A DNA stretch of 64,000 nucleotides from Kribbella sp. NBC_00382 (lineage in GTDB: Bacteria; Actinomycetota; Actinomycetes; Propionibacteriales; Kribbellaceae). Both the position numbers and the translations under genes were made by a program. This document shows, piece after piece, positions 1 through 8,275 of this stretch. Under the pieces are notes generated by a model that saw only the letters and a program-made list of their open reading frames with translations, did not search any database and was not told the origin of the DNA. The first letter of the stretch is position 1; every line of letters starts with the position of its first letter. The stretch spans positions 2,356,001 through 2,420,000 of the forward strand of contig NZ_CP107954.1 of assembly GCF_036067295.1 (NCBI RefSeq). The letters are read 5' to 3'.

Positions 1-179
1 TCACGGGGAACTCACTGTTTGTTTGCGGGTGCGTGCAGATGTCCTGAGTGGCCTAGCGGTCGGTGGAGTGGACGCCGGAGTCTCTGTGGAGGAAGACAGC
101 GGGCAAACCACTGACGACGTGATCGCGCGGACACCTACCGGAACTGCGCGGGCCGGTCGACGACGGAGGTTCCGGACGC
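1..179. other. Window edge, no supported gene
   Basis: I see no convincing coding region here. Open frames exist on both strands, but their translations are arginine-rich and look like frame shadows. A GGAGG about ten bases before position 180 probably belongs to the ribosome binding site of the VanZ-like gene. The stretch could hold its promoter or the end of a gene outside the window. Confidence 0.4.
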
Positions 180-809
180 GTGCTCGAGACCTATCGCGGT
201 ATTCCGCACCTGTTGGACACCTGGGTCGTGCTGACCGGGATGACGGTTCCGATCGCCATCTCGTCGGCGCGCCGGCCAGGTAGTCCGGTCCCACGGATCG
301 CGGCTCTGCTGATGCCCGCTGCCTTCGCGCTGATCCTCGCGGCCACGCTCAGCCCGACCAGCCACCGGCTGCCAGGGATCGGCAGTTGCGGCACACACCT
401 GACCACCACCGGTGGGCTCACCTCGATCCAGGGCCTGCTGAACGTCCTGCTCTTCATCCCGGCGGCGGGGCTGCTGACCCTGGCGAGTGGCCGGCCCGCG
501 GACGGGATCGCGGCGGGGATCGGGATGTCCGCGGCGGTCGAGGCGGTCCAGGCGCTGATCCCACCGCTCGGCCGGTCGTGTCAGCTGCACGACCTGATCG
601 CGAACACCGGCGGCGCGTTCGCAGGCGTCGGCCTGGCCGCGGGTCTCCAGGTCGCGCTGCGGGCGGCGACCCGCCCGGTCATTCTGACGAACCCCGGGTA
701 CGTCGTGGAGCACAGCGCGATCCTGGTCAGACGCCCGGCCGCCCGCCATCGCCGCCCCGAGCTGGCCCCCGTACTGGCCAAGGCCCGACCCGTCGCCCGA
801 GCCAGATGA
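180..809 (+). CDS. VanZ-like family membrane protein
   Basis: A 209-residue polytopic membrane protein. About five hydrophobic segments are visible (roughly residues 11-30, 38-56, 85-105, 107-125 and 140-160). The stretch around residues 118-150 carries the VanZ-type pattern: a glutamate-alanine-valine-glutamine helix followed by HDLIANTGGAFAG. VanZ-domain proteins are known from teicoplanin resistance, but most members have no known reaction and occur in many actinobacteria without resistance clusters, so no resistance role is claimed. The start is GTG with GGAGG ten bases upstream. A DnaA-box-like group follows the stop codon. It stands alone, with no glycopeptide-resistance genes nearby. 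Confidence 0.7.
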   Translation: MLETYRGIPHLLDTWVVLTGMTVPIAISSARRPGSPVPRIAALLMPAAFALILAATLSPTSHRLPGIGSCGTHLTTTGGLTSIQGLLNVLLFIPAAGLLTLASGRPADGIAAGIGMSAAVEAVQALIPPLGRSCQLHDLIANTGGAFAGVGLAAGLQVALRAATRPVILTNPGYVVEHSAILVRRPAARHRRPELAPVLAKARPVARAR

Positions 810-824
810 GCTGGCCTTGCATAG

Positions 825-884
825 TTATCCACAGGTTGTGGGTAAACCGGGGGATGAAGGGTCATAACCCTGGAGATATCCACA
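825..884. promoter_or_regulatory. DnaA-box group (one perfect, two near-perfect)
   Basis: The gap between two convergent genes holds TTATCCACA at 825-833, TGTGGGTAA at 837-845 (one mismatch, opposite strand) and ATATCCACA at 876-884 (one mismatch). TTATCCACA is the classical DnaA box. Three such nonamers in 60 bp are unlikely by chance in GC-rich DNA. No dnaA or dnaN is nearby, so this is not shown to be an origin; DnaA titration or regulation is inference. Confidence 0.5.
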
Positions 885-897
885 GGCATGCCTCGGG

Positions 898-1500
898 TCA
901 GGGGCGTACCTCCAGGCCCAGCGAGGTGGTGATGACGATCGCCTGGGGCAGGTCCACGATCGCGTCCCTGAGCGTGGCGGTGAGCGGATCGAGCGTCGAG
1001 AGGTCGGATCCGCGTAGGTCCGCGCCGGTGAAGTCCGCCCGTTGCATCGAGGCGCCGGACAGGTCCACGTTCCGCAGTACGGCCTTGGTCGCGCGCAGAC
1101 CGGTGAGATCGGCCTCCCGCAGCTTCGTGCCGCTGATCTCAGCTCCGGTCAGGTTCGCACCAGCCAGACCCACGAACGACCAGTCGCCGCCCTCGACCTT
1201 CATCAGGTTGTAGGTGCAGTCGTCGAACATGCTGCCCATCAACTTGCACCGGGTGAAGGTGCTGTCGAAGAACGAGCACCGGACGAAGGTGCAGTTCACG
1301 AACGCGGCCTCCTGGTGCACCGACGCGTTGAACCGGACCCCGCGGAAGACGCACTCCTCGAACACCCCGCGCTGGTTGTTCACCTCGGTCAGATCCGAGT
1401 CGATGAACAACACCCGGCTGTACGTCTGCCCGGACGGATCGGCCTCGTCCCAATCGCGGATCGTGGACTCGGTCTTGGGTGCTGACCTGTGCTGCGCCAT
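898..1500 (-). CDS. Pentapeptide-repeat protein
   Basis: A 200-residue soluble protein. From about residue 45 to 175 it shows the five-residue periodicity A(D/N)LxG or CxF typical of pentapeptide repeats, for example FEECVFRGVRF, FVNCTFVRCSF and ADFTGADLRGSDL. Such proteins fold as a right-handed quadrilateral beta-helix. Some (MfpA, Qnr) mimic DNA and protect gyrase, but most have unknown roles. The start ATG has AAGGGAGT upstream. It is monocistronic and divergent from the epimerase gene. Nothing in sequence or context ties it to quinolone protection; I leave the role open. Confidence 0.85.
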   Translation of the reverse strand: MAQHRSAPKTESTIRDWDEADPSGQTYSRVLFIDSDLTEVNNQRGVFEECVFRGVRFNASVHQEAAFVNCTFVRCSFFDSTFTRCKLMGSMFDDCTYNLMKVEGGDWSFVGLAGANLTGAEISGTKLREADLTGLRATKAVLRNVDLSGASMQRADFTGADLRGSDLSTLDPLTATLRDAIVDLPQAIVITTSLGLEVRP

Positions 1501-1575
1501 GGCACTCCCTTCGGTTAGCCCGCAGTTTGCCCTGATCCACCGACAAAGTTCAGATCGAGCGGGAGGATGGCCGAT

Positions 1576-2487
1576 GTGACCGGATCAGAGCGAGTGATGG
1601 TGTTCGGCGCCGGCGGGTTTCTCGGGGGCACGATCTGCCGGCTGCTGGCGGAGCGCGGGATCGAGTACCGCGGGTTCACCCGATCGACCGGCGACCCGCA
1701 TCGGCGCTTCGACCTGGCCAGCGGGCACTGTTATGCGCTGGATACCCAGCTCGGAGCGTACAAGCCGACGGTGATCGTCAACGCCGCGGCCGCCACCCAT
1801 GGCGACGTCCTCGAGCTGACTCGTGGCAACGTCGTCGCCGTCCAGTCGCTGCTGTCCTCGATGAACGGGCACGCGACCAACGCGCGCTTCATCCAGATCG
1901 GTTCGGCCGCGGAGTACGGCGGCGCGCCACGCGGTACTAGCCAAGACGAGCAGGCTGAGCTCCGTCCAGGAGCGGCGTACGGGTACACCAAGCTGGCCGG
2001 TTCCGAGCTGGTACTCCGCGCGCAGCGCAACGGCGCCGATGCCGTCGTGGTGCGCTCCTTCAACATCACCGGCCCGGGATCGCCACCGAGCACCCTGTTC
2101 GGCCGGGTACTCCGCCAGCTCGGTACGACCGGCACGATCCAGCTCGGCTCGCTGGAGGCGTGGCGGGACTACGTCGACGTCCGGGATGTCGCCGAAGCCG
2201 TCCTGGCGGTCGCGACGGCGGACGGCAAACTGCCGCCGGTCCTCAACGTCGGATCGGGCAAGGCGACGCTGGCCCGGGATGCGATCAACAAGCTGATCGA
2301 GGTCAGCGGCACCAAGACCCAGATCGTCGAGGGTGAGGCGCACGCCGGCCACGCGGGCTCCCCCGCCGACGCGGTCGCCTGGCAGCAGGCCGACACGTCC
2401 CTGATCAGCAAACACCTCGGCTGGTCCAGCAAGATCCCGCTCGACCAGTCCCTCACCGACACCTGGACCGCCCGCCCCCGAGAATGA
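1576..2487 (+). CDS. NAD-dependent epimerase/dehydratase family protein
   Basis: An extended short-chain dehydrogenase of about 303 residues. The N-terminus has the Rossmann motif GAGGFLGG, and the active-site tyrosine-lysine pair appears as YGYTK with a preceding serine (GSAAEYG). A C-terminal substrate region with RDYVDVRDVAEAV is typical of NDP-sugar 4-epimerases, dehydratases and dTDP-rhamnose-type enzymes. The exact substrate cannot be read. An ATG at 1567 directly touches the GGGAGG ribosome site, so GTG at 1576, nine bases downstream, is the better start. The next gene starts four bases after its stop, so the two are probably co-transcribed. Confidence 0.8.
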   Translation: MTGSERVMVFGAGGFLGGTICRLLAERGIEYRGFTRSTGDPHRRFDLASGHCYALDTQLGAYKPTVIVNAAAATHGDVLELTRGNVVAVQSLLSSMNGHATNARFIQIGSAAEYGGAPRGTSQDEQAELRPGAAYGYTKLAGSELVLRAQRNGADAVVVRSFNITGPGSPPSTLFGRVLRQLGTTGTIQLGSLEAWRDYVDVRDVAEAVLAVATADGKLPPVLNVGSGKATLARDAINKLIEVSGTKTQIVEGEAHAGHAGSPADAVAWQQADTSLISKHLGWSSKIPLDQSLTDTWTARPRE

Positions 2488-2491
2488 GGCT

Positions 2492-3253
2492 GTGGATATC
2501 TGGTCGGTCTGTGAGCCTGCGCCGGATCGGGAAGGGCCGAACGAGGACCTGGTGATCAGTGGGCCGGACTTCGTGGTGGTGCTCGATGGTGCGACCGCGC
2601 CGAAGGGGATCGAGTCGGGTTGCGTGCACTCGGTGGCCTGGCTGGTCGCGCGGTTGGGGACTCAGTTGGCGCTCCCACTGCTCGGGCGGTCGCAGTCGCC
2701 GCTCCCCGAGCTGCTCGCGGACGCGATCACCGCAGTACGGGCTGAGCACGTGGACACGTGCGATCTGGCCAACCCCGACAGCCCGTCGTCGACCGTCGCG
2801 ATGGTGCGGGTGAGTGACGAGCAGGTCGAGCACCTGGTGCTGGCTGATTCGCCGATCGTGCTGCGCGCCCCCGACCAGCGCGTGACGGTGCTCGCGGACA
2901 ACCGGGTCGACCTGCTGCCGGAGTACACCTTCGAAGCCGTACGCCGGTTGCGCAACCAGCCGGGTGGGTTCTGGGTCGCGAGTACCGAGCCCAAGGCGGC
3001 GTACGAAGCAGTCGCCGGTACTACGGAACGCGCAGCGGTAGAGCTGATCTCCTTGCTGACCGACGGCGCCTCCCGCTACTCCGAGCGCTACGGCCACACC
3101 TGGGAGGACCTGGTCGACACGCTCGCGACAGCCGGTCCGCAGACCCTGATCGACAAGGTCAGGCAGTACGACGCTGATGCCCCCGTCGGCACCTTCCGCG
3201 GCAAGCGCTACGACGACGCAACCGCCGTCCTCTGCCGACTGCCAAGGTCATAG
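2492..3253 (+). CDS. PP2C-like phosphatase-fold protein
   Basis: A 253-residue protein with PP2C-type landmarks: an early FVVVLDGAT metal-binding aspartate-glycine, a central STVAMVRV strand, a LTDGASRY segment and a terminal DDATAVLC strand. The full set of PP2C aspartates is not obvious, so it may be an integrity or metabolic phosphatase variant rather than a standard Ser/Thr phosphatase. It starts with GTG four bases after the epimerase stop and so forms a probable two-gene operon with it. A true PstP lies at 53-54 kb and is a different, membrane-bound type. Confidence 0.65.
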   Translation: MDIWSVCEPAPDREGPNEDLVISGPDFVVVLDGATAPKGIESGCVHSVAWLVARLGTQLALPLLGRSQSPLPELLADAITAVRAEHVDTCDLANPDSPSSTVAMVRVSDEQVEHLVLADSPIVLRAPDQRVTVLADNRVDLLPEYTFEAVRRLRNQPGGFWVASTEPKAAYEAVAGTTERAAVELISLLTDGASRYSERYGHTWEDLVDTLATAGPQTLIDKVRQYDADAPVGTFRGKRYDDATAVLCRLPRS

Positions 3254-3265
3254 TCGAAGCCGGCG

Positions 3266-4243
3266 TCAGGGCCACGGTTGTCGCGGTGACGGCGCGTACG
3301 GCGGCGGAGCCAACGACGACGGTGGGTAAGGCGCGTAGGACGGGAAGTCTGGCGGCCGGGGAGCGTATTGCGGCGGCCCGGCCGGCGGCTCGGTGATCCG
3401 CGGCGCCATCCGCTCGTCCTGCCACACATTGGTGCGGAACATCAGCCAGACGATCGCCACCCCTGCCACGGCAAGAAGCACAGCAGCGACCGTGAAGCCG
3501 ATGTTCACCGCGAGCGCCGTCCGGACCATGAAGCTCTGCAGGTCGTAGATGTCCACATAGTCCCCGGTCGCGTCGGCCACTTCCTTGCGATGCACCAGCC
3601 GCACCACCCACACGATGAAGCTGGCCAGCGCGAAGCCGCTCCCGCCGACGATGATCAGCCAGAACGTCGTCCAGGCGGCCCACCAGGTATAGAGCAACCC
3701 TCTCGACGACTTCGCCCGACCCCGACCTGGCTGCTCGGTAGGCGGCGCGCTGGCGCGAACCACATCCTCGACCACCTGCAGCGGATACCAGAACTGGACG
3801 ATCGGGCAGATCCAGCTACCGATCACCCAGCCTTGCTCGCGCCGGTGCACGCCGTTGCCGAGCCGCTTTGCCCCTTGATAGACGACACCTGCGGACGGCG
3901 TGAAGACCTCGGTGTTCTCTCGCGCCTTCCACAGCCAGATCACGAAGAAGACCCCGGTCGCGGGGACGAGCAGGCTGACCAGGTCGAGCAAGGGACCGCT
4001 GTTCCCGATCGACTCCACGCCGCGAGCGAGCTCGTCCTCGGAGAGCAGTCCGTAGACGAGCCGCTTCACGTCGTCGTACGACCGCCACATCAGCACCGCC
4101 TGGAGGACGGCGACGAGCGTGGTCAGCACCATCAGGACAAGGAAGACCACAGTGATCTGCCGCAGCGGCTTGTACGTCCGCGCCGGCGGCCCCATATACG
4201 GCGATGGGTGATAGCCGGGCGGCCCCGGATACGGCTGACTCAC
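3266..4243 (-). CDS. DUF4328 family membrane protein (copy 1)
   Basis: A protein of about 325 residues. A proline/tyrosine-rich cytoplasmic start (SQPYPGPPGYHPSPY) is followed by DUF4328 landmarks: FFVIWLWKARENTEVF, a glycine-rich GWVIGSWICPIVQFWYPLQVVEDV segment in two parts, and four to five membrane spans. The C-terminal tail is again rich in proline and tyrosine. The family has no known activity. Two paralogues lie at 11.7-14.7 kb. GTG at 4243 is chosen over GTG at 4252 because GGGGAGG sits eight bases before it. The gene converges with the PP2C-like gene, with a 12-base gap. Confidence 0.75.
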   Translation of the reverse strand: MSQPYPGPPGYHPSPYMGPPARTYKPLRQITVVFLVLMVLTTLVAVLQAVLMWRSYDDVKRLVYGLLSEDELARGVESIGNSGPLLDLVSLLVPATGVFFVIWLWKARENTEVFTPSAGVVYQGAKRLGNGVHRREQGWVIGSWICPIVQFWYPLQVVEDVVRASAPPTEQPGRGRAKSSRGLLYTWWAAWTTFWLIIVGGSGFALASFIVWVVRLVHRKEVADATGDYVDIYDLQSFMVRTALAVNIGFTVAAVLLAVAGVAIVWLMFRTNVWQDERMAPRITEPPAGPPQYAPRPPDFPSYAPYPPSSLAPPPYAPSPRQPWP

Positions 4244-4295
4244 CGACCTCACCTCCCCACAGACAAGTTAACCCGGAGGTGGGAGCGGCGAGGAG

Positions 4296-4304
4296 TTGTC
4301 CACA
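4296..4304 (+). promoter_or_regulatory. DnaA box, actinobacterial type
   Basis: TTGTCCACA matches the form preferred in Streptomyces origins. It lies in the short gap between the DUF4328 start and the glpD stop. It is a single site; its use by DnaA is inference, supported only by the other boxes at 825 and 46.3-46.5 kb. Confidence 0.35.
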
Positions 4305-4322
4305 GGCCAAAAGCTGCAAACC

Positions 4323-5864
4323 TCAGACTGCGGCGAACGCCTCCCGCGCCGCTGGCAGGGCCAGCTCCCGATCCGTCGCCGACAACCCGATCCGGGTCCG
4401 CCGATCGAGCAGGTCCTCCTCGGTCAACGCCCCTTCATGCCGTACTGCGAAGCGCAGCTCCGCATGCGTCGTCGCCAGCCCCGGCGCGATCGGCGCGAGC
4501 AACTCCGGCTCGACCGCGATCACGTCCGTCGCCTCCACGCCGTACCGGTCGACGAAGCGCGAAGGCGCCCGCACCGCCGCCAACTGCACCCGGCTCGCAG
4601 CACCCACCAGCGGAATCCGATGCGTCAGACAAGGCCGCCGCACCTCGACCGATGACTGAGCGAGCGCCTTGTCGAGCGTGTCCTGCGCCATCCGCCGGTA
4701 CGTCGTCAGCTTGCCGCCCACGATCGTCACGACCCCGTCGGGACTCGTGATCACCGCGTGCCGCCGGGAGATGTCCGCCGTCTTGTCCAACCCCTTGTGA
4801 TGCCCCGTGTCGAGCAGCGGCCGCAGACCCGCGTAGCTGCCGAGCAGATCGTCACGCGTCAGCGGCACCCGCACCGCCGCGCTGATCGTCGACAGCAGGA
4901 AGTCGATCTCGGCCTCCGTTGCACGTGGAACATCACTGACCGGACCAGGCGCCTCCTCATCGGTCAGCCCGACATAGACCCGGCCGTCGGGCGCTGGGAT
5001 CGCCATCACGACCCGCCGCAACTCCCCCGGCACCGGCACGGTCAGTACTGCGGACAGCCCGCGGAACGCCGATTGCGGCAACACCAGATGCGTCCCCCGG
5101 CTCGGCCGGAGTTTGATGCCCGAGGCAACTTGATCGGCCCAGATGCCGGTCGCGTTGACCACGATCCCGGCGTCGAGATCGATCCGCCGGCCGGACAGTT
5201 GGTCGACCAGTACCGCGCCTCGGCCGGTCACCTCTTCGGCGGCGCAGTGCGTGATGACGCGAGCCCCGTACGACGCTGCGGTGCGTGCGATCGCGACGAC
5301 CAGCCGCGCATCGTCGTACAGCTGGCCGTCCCAGGTGAGGAAGCCGCCGCGCAGGCCCTGCGGGCGGACGGTCGGTGCGTAACGTAGTACCTCCGCCGAG
5401 CTGACCCGGCGGGAGTGCGGCAGGTAGTCGTCGCTGGTGCGGGCGAAGGTGCGGAGTACGTCGCCGCCGAGGAAAGCGCCACGCAGCAAGGCCGCCTGGG
5501 CATACCGCGCCTCCGGAAACCAGGGCGCGACCTGCGGCACCGGATGGACGAGATGAGGTGCGGTCGTCTTCATCAGGATGCCGCGCTCGACGGCGCTCTC
5601 GTACGCGATCCCAACATGGCCTGAGGCGAGATAACGCAGGCCGCCGTGAACGAGCTTGGAACTCCAGCGGCTGGTGCCGAAGGCGAGGTCGTGCTTCTCG
5701 ACCAGGGCGACGGTGAGACCGCGTGCGGCCGCGTCGAGCGCGACGCCGGTGCCCGTGACGCCGCCGCCGATCACGAGGACGTCGACCCGGCCGGTCGTGT
5801 CGAGCCAGTCGAGCTCGCGCGTCCGCCGGGCCGCGTTGAGGCTGGCGTTGCCGACCGCGATCAT
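4323..5864 (-). CDS. glpD: Glycerol-3-phosphate dehydrogenase, FAD-dependent
   Basis: A 513-residue flavoenzyme oxidising sn-glycerol-3-phosphate to dihydroxyacetone phosphate at the membrane. The N-terminal FAD fold is clear (VLVIGGGVTGTGVALDAA), followed by the GlpD/GlpA signature FGTSRWSSKLVHGGLRYL, a central GTHLVLP segment and the conserved C-terminal GGKLTTYRRMAQD. Length fits the family. The ATG overlaps the TGA of the upstream TetR gene by four bases, so the two are translationally coupled and probably co-regulated. The flavoprotein divergent from this pair uses the product, dihydroxyacetone phosphate, in acylated form, which suggests a shared glycerolipid role. Confidence 0.93.
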   Translation of the reverse strand: MIAVGNASLNAARRTRELDWLDTTGRVDVLVIGGGVTGTGVALDAAARGLTVALVEKHDLAFGTSRWSSKLVHGGLRYLASGHVGIAYESAVERGILMKTTAPHLVHPVPQVAPWFPEARYAQAALLRGAFLGGDVLRTFARTSDDYLPHSRRVSSAEVLRYAPTVRPQGLRGGFLTWDGQLYDDARLVVAIARTAASYGARVITHCAAEEVTGRGAVLVDQLSGRRIDLDAGIVVNATGIWADQVASGIKLRPSRGTHLVLPQSAFRGLSAVLTVPVPGELRRVVMAIPAPDGRVYVGLTDEEAPGPVSDVPRATEAEIDFLLSTISAAVRVPLTRDDLLGSYAGLRPLLDTGHHKGLDKTADISRRHAVITSPDGVVTIVGGKLTTYRRMAQDTLDKALAQSSVEVRRPCLTHRIPLVGAASRVQLAAVRAPSRFVDRYGVEATDVIAVEPELLAPIAPGLATTHAELRFAVRHEGALTEEDLLDRRTRIGLSATDRELALPAAREAFAAV

Positions 5865-6493
5865 GGCGTCAGGTACCTGGTGAGCATCACCCGCAGCTCC
5901 TCGTCCAGCTCGGGGTACTCCTTCGGCTCGGCGAGCACCGGTCCGGACACCGCCGACGCGAGCGAGACCAGGATGATCTGCCGCGAGAGCCAGTCGGAGT
6001 CGCCGTCGCGGATCGAACCGTCGGCCTGACCGGACTCGATCCCGGCCTTCACGAGTGCGAGATGCGCGACGGTGCTACTGCCGCGTCGCTCGAGCAGGTA
6101 CGGCGTGAGGAACTCGGGGTCGAGCTCGATGATCTTGCGCATCAGCGGGTGGGTCCGGGTCTTCGCGACCACCTCGACGACGCCCTCGACCAGGCGCGCG
6201 CGGCCGTCGACGGCGTCGGGCTGGAAGGCGGAGACGAGCGCGGTGGTCCATTCGCGGGTCATCAGCGCGGCGACCACTGCCTGTACGTTCGGCCAGCGGC
6301 GGTACAGGGTGGCGCGGGAGACCTCGGCGTGCCGGGCGATGTCCGCCATCGTCATCCGGCGCATGCCGATGGCCAGCAGCAGCTCGTACGCCGCGTCCAG
6401 GATCCGCTCCTCGCCGATGGCGTTGGCCGGCGTCGGGCGCGACGATCCGGTCGAGCTGGAGGAGGTATCGGTTTCGCTGCTACGCTGAGACAT
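5861..6493 (-). CDS. TetR family regulator beside glpD
   Basis: About 210 residues. The N-terminal TetR helix-turn-helix is clear: GEERILDAAYELLLAIG, then MTMADIARHAEVSRATLYRRW, where the recognition helix ends in YRRW. The C-terminal ligand domain is divergent, as usual. ATG at 6493 is preferred to the adjacent GTG at 6496. It is upstream of and overlaps glpD, and divergent from the alkyl-DHAP-synthase-like gene; the roughly 95-base shared promoter region should hold its operator. A weak ACAC...GTGT symmetry at 6496-6509 may be part of it. Known TetR proteins are mostly repressors; the ligand here is unknown, possibly a lipid. Confidence 0.88.
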   Translation of the reverse strand: MSQRSSETDTSSSSTGSSRPTPANAIGEERILDAAYELLLAIGMRRMTMADIARHAEVSRATLYRRWPNVQAVVAALMTREWTTALVSAFQPDAVDGRARLVEGVVEVVAKTRTHPLMRKIIELDPEFLTPYLLERRGSSTVAHLALVKAGIESGQADGSIRDGDSDWLSRQIILVSLASAVSGPVLAEPKEYPELDEELRVMLTRYLTP

Positions 6494-6587
6494 CACACGT
6501 CAGAGTGTATCAGCGACTTCCCCGACTTCAAGAGGGGTTGCGCCCCTCGGCGACGCTACCTGCCGAGACCTCAGATGAGGAGCCTCC

Positions 6588-8234
6588 ATGACCGAATCCG
6601 ACCTCCCGGTGGTCAACCTCACCCCCGGCCGCTGGGGCGACCCAGCCCACGCCGTCGACCTGCCGGCCGCCGCGCTAGAAGCCCTCAAACACCTCGGGGT
6701 ACACCGCCCGGCATCTACGGCGTCGGGCGAAGTGGATGGCACGGGCGGGCGGGAGCTTGGTGGGGGTGAGGTGGAGGGGCTGGTGGAGCTCCTTGGTGCT
6801 GAGTTTGTGGTGACGGACTTCGAGAGCCGGTGGGCGCACACCCGGGGGTACTCGACTCCGGATCTGTTGCGGTATCGGGCGGGCGATACCAGCGAGATGC
6901 CGGCGGCGGTTGTTTACCCGGGCTCGCATGATGAGGTGCAGGCGCTCTTGGGTGTCTGCTCGGAGCGGGGTATCGCGGTGGTGCCGTATGCGGGTGGGAC
7001 CTCGGTAGTGGGTGGGCTTGCGCCGCAAGGCACCACGTTTGTCGCCGTTGACCTGCGCAGGCTCGACAAGCTGGTGGAGATCGACGAGGTTTCCCGGACG
7101 GCCACGATCGAAGCGGGTGTGAGGGGGACGGCGGCTGAGGGGTTGCTGGCTGCGCGGGGGTACACGCTCGGGCATTTTCCGCAGTCGTATGAGGGCGCGA
7201 GTATCGGTGGGTATGCGGCGACGCGGTCCAGTGGGCAGTCGTCGGCGGGGTACGGGCGGTTCGATCAGATGGTGGTTGGGCTGACGGTCGCGACTCCGCG
7301 GGGGACGATCGAGTTGGGACGGGCGCCCATGTCGGCGGCTGGGCCGGATCTCCGGCAGCTCATCCTCGGCTCGGAAGGCGCGCTCGGCATCATCACCAGC
7401 GTCGTACTCCGGATCCGCCCCCGCCCGACCGAGCGCTCCTTCGAGGGCTGGCGGTTCGCCGACTTCGAGCAAGGCCTGGCAGCGATCCGCCGCCTCGCGC
7501 AGGACGGTCCGCTGCCGACTGTGCTCCGGCTGTCCGACGAAGCCGAGACCGCGATCAACCTCGCCGACCCCGACGTCCTCAGCGGCGGATCCGGCGGAGT
7601 CCTCGCCATCGTCGGCTTCGAAGGCGCCCGTACTCCGCAACGCCGCGCCGAACTGGCAGAGGTCCTCACGGCTGCCGGTGGCGAGTCCCTGGGCGAGGGA
7701 CCCGGCGAGACCTGGCGCCAAGGCCGGTACCGGGCTCCGTATCTCCGCGACCCCCTCCTGGACGAGGGCGCGCTGGTCGAGACGCTCGAGACGGCCGGCT
7801 TCTGGTCGACCCTCCCGGCGCTGAAGGCGGGCGTGACCGAGGCGCTCGTCAACGAACTGACCAGCCAAGGCACCCCGCCGATCGTGCTCTGCCACGTCTC
7901 GCACGTCTACGAGACCGGCGCCTCGCTGTACTTCACCGTCATCTCCGCCCAGACCGACGACCCGGTCGCGCAGTGGCGTCTGGCGAAGACCGCGGCCAAC
8001 CAGGCGATCGCCAAGGCGGGCGCCACGATCACCCATCACCATGCGGTTGGCACGGACCACCGCGACGCCTACGCCGCCGAGATCGGCCCGCTGGCGGTCG
8101 AGACGCTGCAGGCCGTCAAGCGCGTCCTCGACCCGAACAACATCCTCAGCCCCGGCATTCTGATCCCCCCAGCGAGGGAAGAAAGCAGTGCGGAGCGCAG
8201 GGAGCTCTCGGAGTACGAGATCGACGGCCGGTAA
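6588..8234 (+). CDS. FAD-binding oxidase, alkyl-dihydroxyacetonephosphate synthase-like
   Basis: A 548-residue vanillyl-alcohol-oxidase-type flavoprotein. The FAD/PP-loop region reads VVPYAGGTSVVGG and HFPQSYEGASIGGYAATRSSGQSS, followed by LGSEGALGIITSVVLRIRP. The C-terminal half has HHHAVGTDHRDAY, the histidine-rich patch characteristic of alkylglycerone-phosphate synthases, and a final ILSPG. In eukaryotes that enzyme swaps the acyl of acyl-DHAP for a fatty alcohol in ether-lipid synthesis; many actinobacterial homologues are unproven. GAGGAG lies seven bases before the ATG. It faces TetR and glpD, an arrangement I recall in M. tuberculosis. Ether-lipid activity is inference. Confidence 0.82.
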   Translation: MTESDLPVVNLTPGRWGDPAHAVDLPAAALEALKHLGVHRPASTASGEVDGTGGRELGGGEVEGLVELLGAEFVVTDFESRWAHTRGYSTPDLLRYRAGDTSEMPAAVVYPGSHDEVQALLGVCSERGIAVVPYAGGTSVVGGLAPQGTTFVAVDLRRLDKLVEIDEVSRTATIEAGVRGTAAEGLLAARGYTLGHFPQSYEGASIGGYAATRSSGQSSAGYGRFDQMVVGLTVATPRGTIELGRAPMSAAGPDLRQLILGSEGALGIITSVVLRIRPRPTERSFEGWRFADFEQGLAAIRRLAQDGPLPTVLRLSDEAETAINLADPDVLSGGSGGVLAIVGFEGARTPQRRAELAEVLTAAGGESLGEGPGETWRQGRYRAPYLRDPLLDEGALVETLETAGFWSTLPALKAGVTEALVNELTSQGTPPIVLCHVSHVYETGASLYFTVISAQTDDPVAQWRLAKTAANQAIAKAGATITHHHAVGTDHRDAYAAEIGPLAVETLQAVKRVLDPNNILSPGILIPPAREESSAERRELSEYEIDGR

Positions 8235-8237
8235 CGC

Positions 8238-8268
8238 TTGACCTCAAGCTAGCTTGAGGTATGAGGGT
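8238..8268 (+). promoter_or_regulatory. SoxR/MerR-type promoter with 20-bp perfect palindrome
   Basis: ACCTCAAGCTAGCTTGAGGT at 8241-8260 is a perfect inverted repeat. It matches the SoxR box core (CCTCAAG...CTTGAGG) and overlaps a TTGACC -35 element at 8238-8243. A -10-like GAGGGT at 8263-8268 leaves a 19-base spacer, the long spacing at which SoxR/MerR regulators twist DNA to activate. Predicted transcription start is at about 8275, that is, at the ATG at 8276. No soxR or merR gene is in the window. Confidence 0.8.
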
Positions 8269-8275
8269 GACGGGC

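Noticed and set aside
180..809. Teicoplanin-resistance role for the VanZ-like protein
   Set aside because: VanZ-like domains are widespread, and no vanHAX or regulator pair is nearby.
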